NCBI RefSeq assembly: GCF_004346845.1 | Contig: NZ_SMGI01000002.1 | Span: forward strand, 1 to 64,000 | Direction: 5' to 3' | From: Winogradskyella wandonensis | Lineage (GTDB): Bacteria; Bacteroidota; Bacteroidia; Flavobacteriales; Flavobacteriaceae | DNA length: 64,000 bases | Shown: piece after piece, positions 33,001 through 41,895 of the stretch | Numbering within the stretch: the stretch's first letter is position 1 | Layout of the letters: each line of letters begins with the position of its first letter | Translations under genes and position numbers: made by a program | The notes under the pieces: model-generated | The model's database searches: none | The model's input: only the letters and a program-made list of their open reading frames with translations | Told to the model about the DNA's origin: nothing

Positions 33001-33940
33001 TAATTATGATTCCAAATGCATCACAAATACTTTCATTAATAGCTCTCTTTTCTACTAATTCAAAGCCCTGCCAATCTTGAATAGTATTAATTCTTTGGAA
33101 CTTTTCCTCTCTTGCCAAAAGTAGATGTGTATATTCATGCGCAACAATTTCTAATCCTGTTTGAGGCTTTCGAACATTTATCCTACCAGCTCCAAAAAAA
33201 AGAATATCTTTTATAAAGATTCCTGTACTTGGTCTTGCAAAAGCTTTAACTGTTAATTGATCTTTATTTCCCCTGTATACATAGGCAATAATATTGTCTG
33301 AATAACCACCCAAGCCTTCTCTATTGTGTACGTTTTTGAAATAGTCATATGTTAAAGTCAAATTTCTGTGGACATCGACGACATAGTTTGGTTCCACATG
33401 CACTTCGTATTCTATACTTATGCCATTTGATGAAGTATCATTTTGTAGTCCTTCGTTTAGATTTAAAGTTATTACCTCTGGGAAAAAATCTAAAAACGAA
33501 CTGTAAAATTTAATAATGGGGTTTGCATCTGTTAATTGAAGCCCATATAAATAGTACGCTTTATTAACCACTATAATATTATTTTGACTATCTGTTCTAG
33601 AATCGAAAACTTCTTGACCATTATCTACTATTGTAAAATGACTATAAGCGGAAGGTGTACTTAGAATTTTCACAAACGAAATAGACTTTAAAGGCTCCCA
33701 GTTGTTATCATTGTCGAATATTGAATTAAAATTTATAGAGTTTAAACTCGTCTTTGGATCTTCTCTTGCAATTTTAGTCTCAAAGTTCCTATTAATGTCT
33801 CTAAGCTCATATTTCCCATTATTAAAAAAAGCCTCAATGGATTGGGTTCCGTTGTGATATGTTTCAGCATTCCCTTGAGTCATTTGCCCATAACTCATTA
33901 GGCCTAATAAGGCAAAACTTAAAAAAATAAAATTTCTCAT
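30050..33940 (-). CDS. secreted M4-type metalloprotease with CUB domains and type IX sorting tail
   Basis: The 1296-residue protein starts with a signal peptide ending MSYGQ. A thermolysin-like catalytic domain has HEYTH near residue 268 and NESICDAFG about 40 residues later, the zinc ligands and active Glu of M4 peptidases. Four CUB domains follow (about residues 525-985), each with a Cys pair and NCSWIIAPNG- or SWLIQP-like cores. Next come three repeats with YWFNDDY (about 1005-1200), then a C-terminal sorting domain (GVYPNPTNGKIFI...LQDGIYVLKI) for type IX secretion. It is probably exported to the cell surface or medium to degrade proteins. It ends 149 bases from the element's attachment site. 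Confidence 0.85.
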   Translation of the reverse strand: MRNFIFLSFALLGLMSYGQMTQGNAETYHNGTQSIEAFFNNGKYELRDINRNFETKIAREDPKTSLNSINFNSIFDNDNNWEPLKSISFVKILSTPSAYSHFTIVDNGQEVFDSRTDSQNNIIVVNKAYYLYGLQLTDANPIIKFYSSFLDFFPEVITLNLNEGLQNDTSSNGISIEYEVHVEPNYVVDVHRNLTLTYDYFKNVHNREGLGGYSDNIIAYVYRGNKDQLTVKAFARPSTGIFIKDILFFGAGRINVRKPQTGLEIVAHEYTHLLLAREEKFQRINTIQDWQGFELVEKRAINESICDAFGIIINHYYKTNGFDPNIMSNNPPPINWIIYDQGLGDYSGEVLRDVSNPDALGMINNFPGYLPKDNRKTDTYEYVQNDANIVGDNILNGPNWVAESYNEGEDMAYKNMGPANFWFYLIANEDFKVNPQLGVSDKGTNYSVRSLGIEKIQHLLYYVITESNDVDNNSEYEEFANATINTAFHFLDNNLHGFTFQDVQSVIDAWYAVGVIPNVNEFCDSGNVLTSTVGNLSDGSLSQNYNNDQNCSWIIAPNGASSVTLNFIAFNLGNGDSVSVYDGLDNSGTTLGTFSGSTIPDEITSTTGAVFIEFFTDASDVGQGWTLSYTSTVPNENCNTLTELYFASAVFDDGSGNDNYLNNSNCTWRIAPEGATFINLDFQFIDIENSQDFVTIYDGLDENAPPIGTYTGNTIPPTITANSGTAFVKFTSNNVTTTEGWAISYTSDGIEPCFGTTTLTDNTGTVSDGSGADNYGNNANCSWLIQPPNATSITVVFDELNLQQATIDGNTTTINDYLEIYDGIDDQGNLIAFYTGNQLLPLIVQSNSGSLFVKFVTNSSVTDSGWQFTYEASYDDFCAGTNILEATSGTITDGSGTGNYNSNSDCRWLIQPENATSIELDVTFLDTELGKDGIVVYDGPNTSYPFISYSGSNLPSKIYSTGGAMLIRFLSDDVNEFQGFEANYVANIAPEGNPNSMVKYQYWFNDDYSNAINENNFGAVNSLNINVQASTLNLNDGINTLHIRTKDKIGLWSSVLSEYIYVQKPTGGLNNEITEYEYWFNDDYGSRISGTGNNSNPFVLGINEGVGDLAIGLNTFHIRFKDKKGLWSSITSEYVYNNKPSGLGTNVITGYRYWFNDDYDNRVSLEITQNETLTLIEDIDVSNLQPSSTNLIHFQFKDLYGNWSSVVTEEFFFQTLSTNGIDSSSFGVYPNPTNGKIFIVSQYQEGILELYNALGKKIMSLETVPSELDLTNLQDGIYVLKIVDKEKIFEKKIIKF

Positions 33941-33942
33941 GA

Positions 33943-34998
33943 TTAATTGCCTTGCGCTTGTACTTCTATTTGCACTTGTAAGTTTCCATTTTCATCTGTA
34001 GTGCCAGATATGTTTTTGGAAACAATATGCGGATTAAATGGTATAGACCCGTCTTTCCAAGGGAAACGGCCGCCATAGATACCGATTTGACCACCACTTG
34101 TCCCTGAGGTGAGTAATGGTGACCCTTCTGGAAAGTTCATATCGTAATTGTAAGAGACAACTGAGCTTGAATTAATATAGTTTACAAAAATATTATTTTC
34201 ATCAATAGATGAATCAAATAAATTATTGCTACCGAAATTGCTTCCTGAATTACCTGCAATCGTTAAGCCAAAATTGTTTCTAAAAATGGAGTTAGAAGAA
34301 CTGCTAGTTATATTGGATTGAAACGTTAGGAAAATATTATTAACTACCGAAGAACCGTTAGCATAAAGGACTGGAAAGCCCGTGGAAGGTGTACTTAAAA
34401 AATTATTCGAGTCAATCTGAATATTATTCACATAATGGGGCCTTCCAAGCAAAATATTATTTGATATTAAACCAGAGGGCTCATTACTATTCTGTGTTCT
34501 TAAATCTAAAGTTCCGATTATTGACCTTAAAATAAAGATGTTTTCCGCTATGCCTGTATAAAACATTATTCGTCCCGAGATGTAAACTCTATCAACCAAT
34601 AAATTACCAATATTAGAATCTACTCTGATATTTGCCAATGCACTAGCCGATACCGAGCTAAAGCTTATTCCTGTTACTGTTCCCCCACCACCAGAAACAT
34701 AAATCAATTGTGGTAGTTGCTGACTAGCTCCAGAAAAAACAGTGCTTCCTGTAGCAGCTGTACTGTTGGTATTATGTCCCACACCAACAATATGTAAAGT
34801 TTTATCTATAGTTTGATTCAAACTAAACGTACCAGCAGGAAAGTACAATGTATCGCCTTCTACTGCTGCATCAAATGCTTCGTTTGCATCGGAAAAAAAC
34901 TGAGGTGTATTATTGTTCTGTACCGCAATTAAATTTTGAGAAAATGAACTTAAAGAACTAAAAGACAGGGAAACAATGACTAGTATAAATTTTTTCAT
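33943..34998 (-). CDS. secreted beta-helix-like protein
   Basis: The 351-residue protein starts with a signal peptide (MKKFILVIVSLSFSSLSSFS). Residues 35-80 read AFDAAVEGDTLYFPAGTFSL and TLHIVGVGHNTNSTA, the usual opening of right-handed parallel beta-helix proteins. The rest is a chain of short Asn/Ser-rich strands (NNIQIDSNNFLSTPS, SNSIFRNNFGLTI). The C-terminal part (NISGTTDENGNLQVQIEVQA) is cut short compared with usual sorting domains. It is followed after 2 bases by the metalloprotease gene, so the two are probably made together. Confidence 0.7.
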   Translation of the reverse strand: MKKFILVIVSLSFSSLSSFSQNLIAVQNNNTPQFFSDANEAFDAAVEGDTLYFPAGTFSLNQTIDKTLHIVGVGHNTNSTAATGSTVFSGASQQLPQLIYVSGGGGTVTGISFSSVSASALANIRVDSNIGNLLVDRVYISGRIMFYTGIAENIFILRSIIGTLDLRTQNSNEPSGLISNNILLGRPHYVNNIQIDSNNFLSTPSTGFPVLYANGSSVVNNIFLTFQSNITSSSSNSIFRNNFGLTIAGNSGSNFGSNNLFDSSIDENNIFVNYINSSSVVSYNYDMNFPEGSPLLTSGTSGGQIGIYGGRFPWKDGSIPFNPHIVSKNISGTTDENGNLQVQIEVQAQGN

Positions 34999-35111
34999 TT
35001 GGTTGGTTTTAAGTAGTTTAACTTACAGCAATACTAATCAAAAACTTACGGGATACCAAAAATGAAAAAGTCTATTTTTCTTACAAATAAAAATTTACCC
35101 TTGAGGGTATA

Positions 35112-36779
35112 CTAATCGTTAAGGGTAGAAAAGGTTTCTTTCTCTTTGTAATAGAGGTCGACAGCATTCTTTTGCTTGAAAGATTCGCCTTCTGCTTTTA
35201 ATTTTTTGTACAGTGACTTTCGCCAATTTTTAATAGTATCTACGGACTTAAAAAAGAGCTCTGCCAATTCTTTTTCAGATTTTCCTTCAACCAATACCAA
35301 CCATAGATTGAGTTCTCTTTCTTTTAGGCTATATTTATTTTTTAAATAACTATTGAGACCCTTATTGAAGGCTTCTTTTAATCTTTCCGCCTTAAGCTTT
35401 CTAAGTATATTCCTATACAAGAAAACAAGTAAAATTATTGTAGTCACTGTAGCAAATAATAAGGCTACCAAAACTAGTCGTTGCTTAGATTTTAATTCTA
35501 ATTCCTTTTCTAAAACTAAAGCCTGGTTTTGTGCAATTACCTTTTCTTTTTTCTCCAGTTCATATTTGGCGGATATATCTGCAATTTTCTTTAAATCATT
35601 TTTAATGTATAAGGAATCTGAAGCATCTGCATAAATTTTTAAGTATTTATAAGCCTGACCATTAATTCCTAAAATAGAATAATTCTTTGCGATTTCCTTA
35701 TAAGCGACGTGATAATCTTGGTCTGGTATTTTCGGCAGAAATCTATTTGCTTCTAAAATACTTTCTTCCGCTTTACTAATAAGTTTCTGCTCGAGTAATA
35801 GATTTGCTTTATTTAGATTAACAAATGTTATACTGCTAGAATCGTTGAGCGCTTTCGATAGCTCCAATGCTCTATCAAAGCTTGACTTGGCTTCGTCAAA
35901 TTTATTAAGAAATTTATATTGTCGTCCTACATTGACCAAAGCTCTAGATAATTGCTCTTTATCACCAACCGACTCCGCAGCGTCTTTTGAAAGTATAAAA
36001 TAATCCAACGCTTTACTATGATTTTTATACTCATCAAATAGAACGCCGAAAAGATTATAGGTACTTGCCAAACCAGAATAGTCTTCAATTTCCTTTCCGA
36101 TTGTTTCGGCTTGTATCAAATTCTTCTCTGCTTCAGCATACATGTTTCGTTTTAGAAATGTTGTTCCCAGCTGGTTATAGGAATAAAACTGATAATTTTT
36201 GTTATTCTGCTCATCAGCTAGATTTAACGTTTTCAAAAAATAATTTGTAGCGTTTTCTAATTTATTTGCGTTTAACGCATTAATCCCAAGATTTATATAA
36301 CAATTAACCGTTTGTTTATCGTCCTTGACGTCTTTTAAAACTTCTATCGCTTCTAGATAAAGACTATCTGCTTTTTCAATCTCGTTTTGTCTTGCATAAA
36401 GTGTAGCAAGATTTGATAGAAGCGCGCCTTGATAGCCTTTATCTTCAATTCCGTTAAATATTGTTAAACTCTTTTTATAGGAACTCTCAGATTCATCAAA
36501 ATCCCCGTTTATAAGTTGAAGTGTGCCTCGCATTCGATAACCCAAAGCCTCATACTTCTTGGTTCTTCCTTTTGAAAACTGTATAAGACTATCATTATAA
36601 ATAGATGCTAAATCAAAATTTGTATAATATGCAGCTATTCCTATTTCAGCTAAAATTTTGGCTTTTACGGTGTCTTGTTTGGCTTTTTGAAATTCTATCG
36701 TTAGACTATCTATTTTGGATTGCTGGGAATGCAATGAATTAAATACGAATAAAAGGATTATCAATAATGATTTTTTCAT
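35112..36779 (-). CDS. TPR sensor with LuxR-like DNA-binding C-terminus
   Basis: The 555-residue protein has a signal peptide, then about eight tetratricopeptide units (residues 70-380, e.g. ALLSNLATLYARQNEIEKAD). One membrane helix lies near 432-452 (RLVLVALLFATVTTIILLVFLYR). A C-terminal helix-turn-helix follows with YSLKERELNLWLVLVEGKSEKELAELFFKSVDTIKNWRKSLYKKL. This periplasmic-TPR, inner-membrane, cytoplasmic-HTH plan is common in Bacteroidota. It lies 113 bases upstream of the secreted pair, so it may regulate them in response to an envelope signal. Confidence 0.8.
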   Translation of the reverse strand: MKKSLLIILLFVFNSLHSQQSKIDSLTIEFQKAKQDTVKAKILAEIGIAAYYTNFDLASIYNDSLIQFSKGRTKKYEALGYRMRGTLQLINGDFDESESSYKKSLTIFNGIEDKGYQGALLSNLATLYARQNEIEKADSLYLEAIEVLKDVKDDKQTVNCYINLGINALNANKLENATNYFLKTLNLADEQNNKNYQFYSYNQLGTTFLKRNMYAEAEKNLIQAETIGKEIEDYSGLASTYNLFGVLFDEYKNHSKALDYFILSKDAAESVGDKEQLSRALVNVGRQYKFLNKFDEAKSSFDRALELSKALNDSSSITFVNLNKANLLLEQKLISKAEESILEANRFLPKIPDQDYHVAYKEIAKNYSILGINGQAYKYLKIYADASDSLYIKNDLKKIADISAKYELEKKEKVIAQNQALVLEKELELKSKQRLVLVALLFATVTTIILLVFLYRNILRKLKAERLKEAFNKGLNSYLKNKYSLKERELNLWLVLVEGKSEKELAELFFKSVDTIKNWRKSLYKKLKAEGESFKQKNAVDLYYKEKETFSTLND

Positions 36780-36817
36780 AACCTAGAAAGATTGGATTAC
36801 ATGTTAAAAATAGTAAA

Positions 36818-37543
36818 CTAACTATTAAGTGGGTCTAATCCATCAACTCTCTTACGCGCCCATTCTAAATAAATTCTGTTCTCTAGGGTTAATTCTGATT
36901 TCTGTTTAAGATTATTCTCTAATGCAGTTAAATAATTTCTAATCTTCTCGGCTTTATTATAATTATCAGCATCACTGAGTAAGTTTTGAAATTTACTCTC
37001 TTCTATGGCTTCAAGTTTCTTTTTCCGTTCATTAATTTTACTAATATAATCTCTCCTTCTTTCATTAATATCTTGAAGCTTTCTTAAATCTGCCCATTTT
37101 TCACTATCTTTTTTAATGTAATCATATATGACTGGAAAATAGTCTTCTAAACATTTTGTTTTTCTATCAATCCAACTTTTTCGAGCATAACTACCTACTA
37201 AAAATTCGAGTTTATCACTTTTCTCATAGGTATCACTTGAGTATCCTCTCTCATCCTTTATGCGTATTCTAAAGTATTTTTGTCTTAGCGATATTTCAGT
37301 AAGTTGTCCGTACATTTCTACATGGCACCGATTATATTCGAATTTAATTGAGTGACCGTCAGTATATAGTTTTTCAACTAAGACATTCATCCAACCTAAA
37401 GCTCTTTTTCTAAGTCTTTTATCTGTACTTATTGGAAGATATTAACTGTTATATTCTTTTCGCTCTTCCCATGTAAGCCTTGAATGCTTATCTAACCTTA
37501 AAAGTTCTTTTCTTGTTGATTCGACTAATGGATGGTACTTCAT
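36818..37543 (-). pseudogene. gene interrupted by an in-frame stop
   Basis: A 190-residue frame (37390-36818) is preceded in the same frame by 33 sense codons from an ATG at 37543 (MKYHPLVESTRKELLRLDKH, then SRLTWEERKEYNS), one TAA (37442-37444), and 17 more sense codons (YLPISTDKRLRKRALGW). Removing the single stop gives one protein of about 241 residues. The later part is coiled (about 110-190 of the 190-residue frame: RRRDYISKINERKKKLEAIE). Family not recognised. The downstream part could still be made from the ATG at 37390. Confidence 0.55.
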
Positions 37544-37544
37544 G

Positions 37545-37780
37545 TCTTAATATAAATTGAAAAAAATGATTATAACACTTCTAAAGATTTTACTGTCTTA
37601 AATGTCCTTATGCCGTTAATGACGAGTATCTATGTTTAAAAATCTGAATATTATAAATTATAAAAGTCTCAGCTATGAGTAGTTACGTGGGTTAGTATTA
37701 ACTTTATAAGCATATATTGAACCGAACATCCTAATAAATACTCTTAAGTAATCCAAAATAGTCAAATACTTATGACCATT
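37545..37780. other. intergenic stretch with no visible gene
   Basis: AT-rich and without an obvious hairpin, repeat or frame. It separates the interrupted gene from the zinc-binding protein gene. Confidence 0.5.
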
Positions 37781-38791
37781 TTAACCAACATTTTTATTTA
37801 TAAAACTCTTAAATGTGGTTTTGAAATCTGTTTTAAATAAATCAAAATTAAATGTCTTTCTCTCATTTCCATTTTTTGCAGAGAACTTCATTGCTTTGAA
37901 AAATTCAGAATCAAGCCCTTCAAATTTCTCCTTGTAAAATGTATTAGAGCAAACCCAAGTTTCACAATTAAAAATTATTAGGCTTGATAGTCTTTTATGA
38001 GTTCTTTTTATATTTTCTTTAAAAAAGAGATTTACATATGATTTCACTTTTGCAGTATCATCTTTGTGATAACCCATTAGTAAAATAGATTTGTTATTAT
38101 ATGGAAAATACGATATAAAAATTTCAGAAATTCGTTCCATATCTTTTCCATACTTGTATTGATAGTCCATTATCTCACTCGAAGTATCATAAGTAAATAT
38201 TGCATTAAGACATATTTCTTTGTAATCCATTTCCCTATGTTCAAAAACAAAGGATTCAGTTTTGTTATCCAAATCATTCCACATTGATTTTGTGTAATGC
38301 TCTAAATCTTTAATTCCAAGTTTGTTTTGACGAATAGTTTCTCGTAACATTTGGTTATCCGTATCCACACCTGAATGATTAATTACACATTCTTGCACTT
38401 TTATGACTACTTCTTTTAGCCATAGTTCATTGTATGTTGTTCTTAAAGCGAATAGTAAACAAGACTCATAATCTTGAAAATCAATTGCTCCTTCTGTCTC
38501 AATTTTGCTGAATATAGACGTGTCGTGATTATTACAAAAACCAGTAAAAGTGTAGATTTTATTAATTCCTTTTCTGTGAAACCTTGTGTATTCTTGTTTG
38601 AAATGGTCAATAGAAGATTCCCATAAATGTTTATCCTCTGCTATTGAAGATAAAATTCCGTTTTTTTGCATTATATGAGAATTTATAGCCTTCTCATTGC
38701 AATTCGGATGCATACAAATATTCGTTTCTGATTTAGCTTTGTTAGCACACTCAGTAAATATTTTAGCAATCTTTGGGTGTTCTGTTTTCAA
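37781..38791 (-). CDS. protein with HNH-like zinc-binding N-terminus
   Basis: The 336-residue protein contains CMHPNCNEKAINSHIMQKNG (about residues 26-45), then FTGFCNNHDTSIF near 84-96. This C-x4-C ... H ... C-x2-H set fits a treble-clef zinc site seen in HNH-type nucleases and in some defence-associated proteins. A catalytic HNH triad is not clear. The rest is helical with a late ISYFPYNNKSILLMGYH region. It lies 134 bases after hsdR, on the same strand. Function unknown; an extra defence effector is possible. Confidence 0.65.
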   Translation of the reverse strand: MKTEHPKIAKIFTECANKAKSETNICMHPNCNEKAINSHIMQKNGILSSIAEDKHLWESSIDHFKQEYTRFHRKGINKIYTFTGFCNNHDTSIFSKIETEGAIDFQDYESCLLFALRTTYNELWLKEVVIKVQECVINHSGVDTDNQMLRETIRQNKLGIKDLEHYTKSMWNDLDNKTESFVFEHREMDYKEICLNAIFTYDTSSEIMDYQYKYGKDMERISEIFISYFPYNNKSILLMGYHKDDTAKVKSYVNLFFKENIKRTHKRLSSLIIFNCETWVCSNTFYKEKFEGLDSEFFKAMKFSAKNGNERKTFNFDLFKTDFKTTFKSFINKNVG

Positions 38792-38925
38792 TTTTTAACA
38801 AATATTGGTAGGGTCATTTACTTAATTCTAGAATGTGATTATAGGTAATAAATTATGATTTTAACATAGCTCAAATAATTACCTTTTCAATCTGACCTAG
38901 GAAATTCAACTACTTATTCTTAAAG

Positions 38926-41892
38926 CTAATAATACTCCTTGATATAAGCATAAGCTCTTTCAAATAAGAGCTGGTCTTTATGTAGCTTGTACTTTAATAA
39001 GGCTTTACGTAATGACTTTTGAACTTCTCGCTCTCCAGAACTTGTTTTTTGCCAACCTGGGAAACGCACCACTCTCACAATAGCGTCAATATCTCCAACG
39101 ATACGCTCAACAACAGCTGGAGTTTCATCAGTTTTTAACTCTAAAAACAATTCTGTCAATGCTGCTTTTGGAGTTTTTTCTACCAAGAGTTCTTCTAACT
39201 CTTTTTCAGCAGCTATAGTTTCCTTCGCCAGTTTGCATAATTCTTTAACAAATTCTATTGATGTAATTAACCCTTGTTCAGCCTTATCTCGTAATGCCTC
39301 TAGTCGTTCACTCAAAGATTTAAACTTTGGGTCCCCAGCATGCCTTTTGAAACGTTTTACAAGCAGTTTTTCCAGTTTTTTAGCATTCTTAGGGTCTGGA
39401 TTATTAAATATATCCTCAATCACATCAGCATCTAAGACAAATTCATCAAGAGAATGTACTTCTCCAACATGAATATTTTCATGAATTAATTTGGTGGTTT
39501 GTGCACCTAAAGAGAACCATAATAATTTTCCGATATTATCTGCTGCTGGTTTAACTGATTCAAAAACTTGCGACAACCATTTATAATCCTCCTGATAGAG
39601 GTTTAAGATGTTATCTGGCGATAGGGATTCCCATAGTTTAGATAAATATTTATAGTCTTTAGCAAAGGCATCTTTCTTATCATTATTGCCAATAGCATTT
39701 TGTGCAGCTTCTAAACCTTCAAAACCCTGAATCGTTCTATCAACACCTTCAAAATGCGATAAGGTTTCTTTCATTGCTTTTGGTAATTTATCTCTAAGTT
39801 CTGATAAGTTTGATATTACCGTTTTGATACTTTCTTCATCAAATTGTAATGCTTTTGCTGCATCATCAAAAACACCAAAATAATCTACAATACGACCAAA
39901 GGATTTATTTGGGTATAAACGATTTGTTCTACAAATGGCCTGTAATAATGTATGGTCCTTTATAGACTTATCTAAATACATGGTTTGTAAAATAGGTGAG
40001 TCAAAACCAGTTAATAATTTAGCTGTTACTATTATGAATTGCAAATCAGATAAGGCATCATTGAACTCATCAACTATTCTTTCCTGTTGACTTTTATCTA
40101 TGCCCCATTTTTGTTTAAACTCTAAATCATCATTTGCTGATGTAGAAATCACAACTTTACTTGCCTCTTCTGAAAAATATTTATCTAACTCTTCTTTGTA
40201 TTGCACACAGGCATATCTATCTGGTGTAACAATCATTGCTTTAAAGCCATGCGGCATCACTTTTTCCTTAAAATGGGTTGCTATATCTTCAACTATTTTT
40301 GCAACACGTTCTGGTGACTTTAAAAAGGCAGACATTTTAGCTGATTTTTTATTCAAAGCATCTGCTTCTTCATCTGTTAGCGCAGCACTTTCTTTAAATT
40401 CAGCGAAGGCTTTATCTATGGTTTCCTTGTCCACATGTACATCGACCAATCGCGGTTCAAAGTGTAATGGAAGTGTAGCATTATCACGAATAGAATCATG
40501 GAACGTATAGCGAGACATATAGCCACCTTCATCCTCTTCTGAACCAAAAGCCCAAAACGTGTTTTTATCTGCTTTATTAACCGGTGTTCCCGTAAGACCA
40601 AACAAAAATGCATTAGGTAATGCGGCTCTCATTTGTCTACCTAAATCTCCCTCCTGGGTTCTATGGGCCTCATCTACCAAAACAATGACATTTTCTCTAG
40701 TATTCATGTTTGGCTTAGCATCTCTAAACTTAAAAATAGTAGAGATAATAATTTTTCTAGTATCTCTTTCTAATAACGTTTGTAATTCGGTTATACTATC
40801 TGTAGTTTCTACATTAGAAATATCGGCAGCATTGAAGGTTCCTGTGATTTGAGTATCTAAATCTGTTCTATCTACAAGAACGATAACTGTTGGACTTTTT
40901 AAAGTTTGTTCTCTTCTTAATTTTTGAGCAGCAAATACCATTAATAATGATTTTCCAGACCCTTGAAAATGCCAAATCAACCCTTTTTTAATGCGCCCTT
41001 CTTTTACACGTTTAACTATTTTATTTGCGCCTTCATATTGCTGAAAACGAGGAATTACCTTTATGCGTTGTTTCTTTTTATTAGTTGTAAATAATGAGAA
41101 GTTTTGCAGAATATCTAATAAACGCTTTGGATGTAATAAATCTGACAATTCCTTACCTACCTCACCTAATCCTAATCGTTTTGCGATGGCATCTTCATCA
41201 TTTTCTAAACGCCAAGGCGCCCAAAATTCTAATGGAGTTCTTACAGCACCATAATACAATTCTTTGCCTTCTGTAGCAAAAGATAAAATGTTTGGCACAA
41301 AGAGTTGTGAAACTGTATTTTCATAAATATCATGTACTTCATGAGCACCATCTAACCAGCTTATTGATGGTCTTATCGGTGTTTTAGCTTCACCTATAAC
41401 CACAGGAATACCATTTACAAACAAGACAACATCTGGTATTTTGGTTTCACGATGATGAACCCTAAATTGAGTTGCAGCGATATAATTATTATTCTCTAAA
41501 TTTTCAAAATCAATTAATCGAACCGGAACATGTCTATTGTTTTCTCCAAAAGGCATGGTTTTATCTCCTTGCAGCCATTTAAAAAACTCTTCATTAGCAC
41601 GAACCAAACCTACTTGATGTACAGAAATTAAAATGGCACGTAGTTTATAAATAACTTCATCTGCTAAATCTGGATTAGATGTAATCTCTGGGTTTAATTT
41701 AATTAAAGCAGCCTTTAAATCTGACTCAATTAAAACTTCGTTTACGCTGCGCTGCAACTCTTGTGGGGCTTTATACTGCCAAAAACCATGATACAATGAT
41801 GTATCTTCTGAAACTTCATTCGTATTTAAGTTAACACCTGTCAGCTGCTTTATGATGTAGTTTTCTACACTGTTTAGTTCGTTAAATGACAT
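38926..41892 (-). CDS. hsdR: type I restriction enzyme, HsdR subunit
   Basis: The 988-residue protein has the N-terminal nuclease domain with PDVVLFVNGIPVVIGEAK (Asp154, Glu168 and Lys170 of the PD-(D/E)xK site). The translocase follows, with Walker A HFQGSGKSLL (about 308-317), VLVDEAHRTQ (DEAH box) and LFGLTGTP, then the second RecA lobe with LLTGFDSPILQTMYLDK. The C-terminal helical part contacts the methylase complex. It cuts unmodified DNA far from the site after ATP-driven translocation. It starts 3 bases after the HNH gene and is the last gene of the operon. Confidence 0.92.
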   Translation of the reverse strand: MSFNELNSVENYIIKQLTGVNLNTNEVSEDTSLYHGFWQYKAPQELQRSVNEVLIESDLKAALIKLNPEITSNPDLADEVIYKLRAILISVHQVGLVRANEEFFKWLQGDKTMPFGENNRHVPVRLIDFENLENNNYIAATQFRVHHRETKIPDVVLFVNGIPVVIGEAKTPIRPSISWLDGAHEVHDIYENTVSQLFVPNILSFATEGKELYYGAVRTPLEFWAPWRLENDEDAIAKRLGLGEVGKELSDLLHPKRLLDILQNFSLFTTNKKKQRIKVIPRFQQYEGANKIVKRVKEGRIKKGLIWHFQGSGKSLLMVFAAQKLRREQTLKSPTVIVLVDRTDLDTQITGTFNAADISNVETTDSITELQTLLERDTRKIIISTIFKFRDAKPNMNTRENVIVLVDEAHRTQEGDLGRQMRAALPNAFLFGLTGTPVNKADKNTFWAFGSEEDEGGYMSRYTFHDSIRDNATLPLHFEPRLVDVHVDKETIDKAFAEFKESAALTDEEADALNKKSAKMSAFLKSPERVAKIVEDIATHFKEKVMPHGFKAMIVTPDRYACVQYKEELDKYFSEEASKVVISTSANDDLEFKQKWGIDKSQQERIVDEFNDALSDLQFIIVTAKLLTGFDSPILQTMYLDKSIKDHTLLQAICRTNRLYPNKSFGRIVDYFGVFDDAAKALQFDEESIKTVISNLSELRDKLPKAMKETLSHFEGVDRTIQGFEGLEAAQNAIGNNDKKDAFAKDYKYLSKLWESLSPDNILNLYQEDYKWLSQVFESVKPAADNIGKLLWFSLGAQTTKLIHENIHVGEVHSLDEFVLDADVIEDIFNNPDPKNAKKLEKLLVKRFKRHAGDPKFKSLSERLEALRDKAEQGLITSIEFVKELCKLAKETIAAEKELEELLVEKTPKAALTELFLELKTDETPAVVERIVGDIDAIVRVVRFPGWQKTSSGEREVQKSLRKALLKYKLHKDQLLFERAYAYIKEYY

Positions 41893-41895
41893 AAA

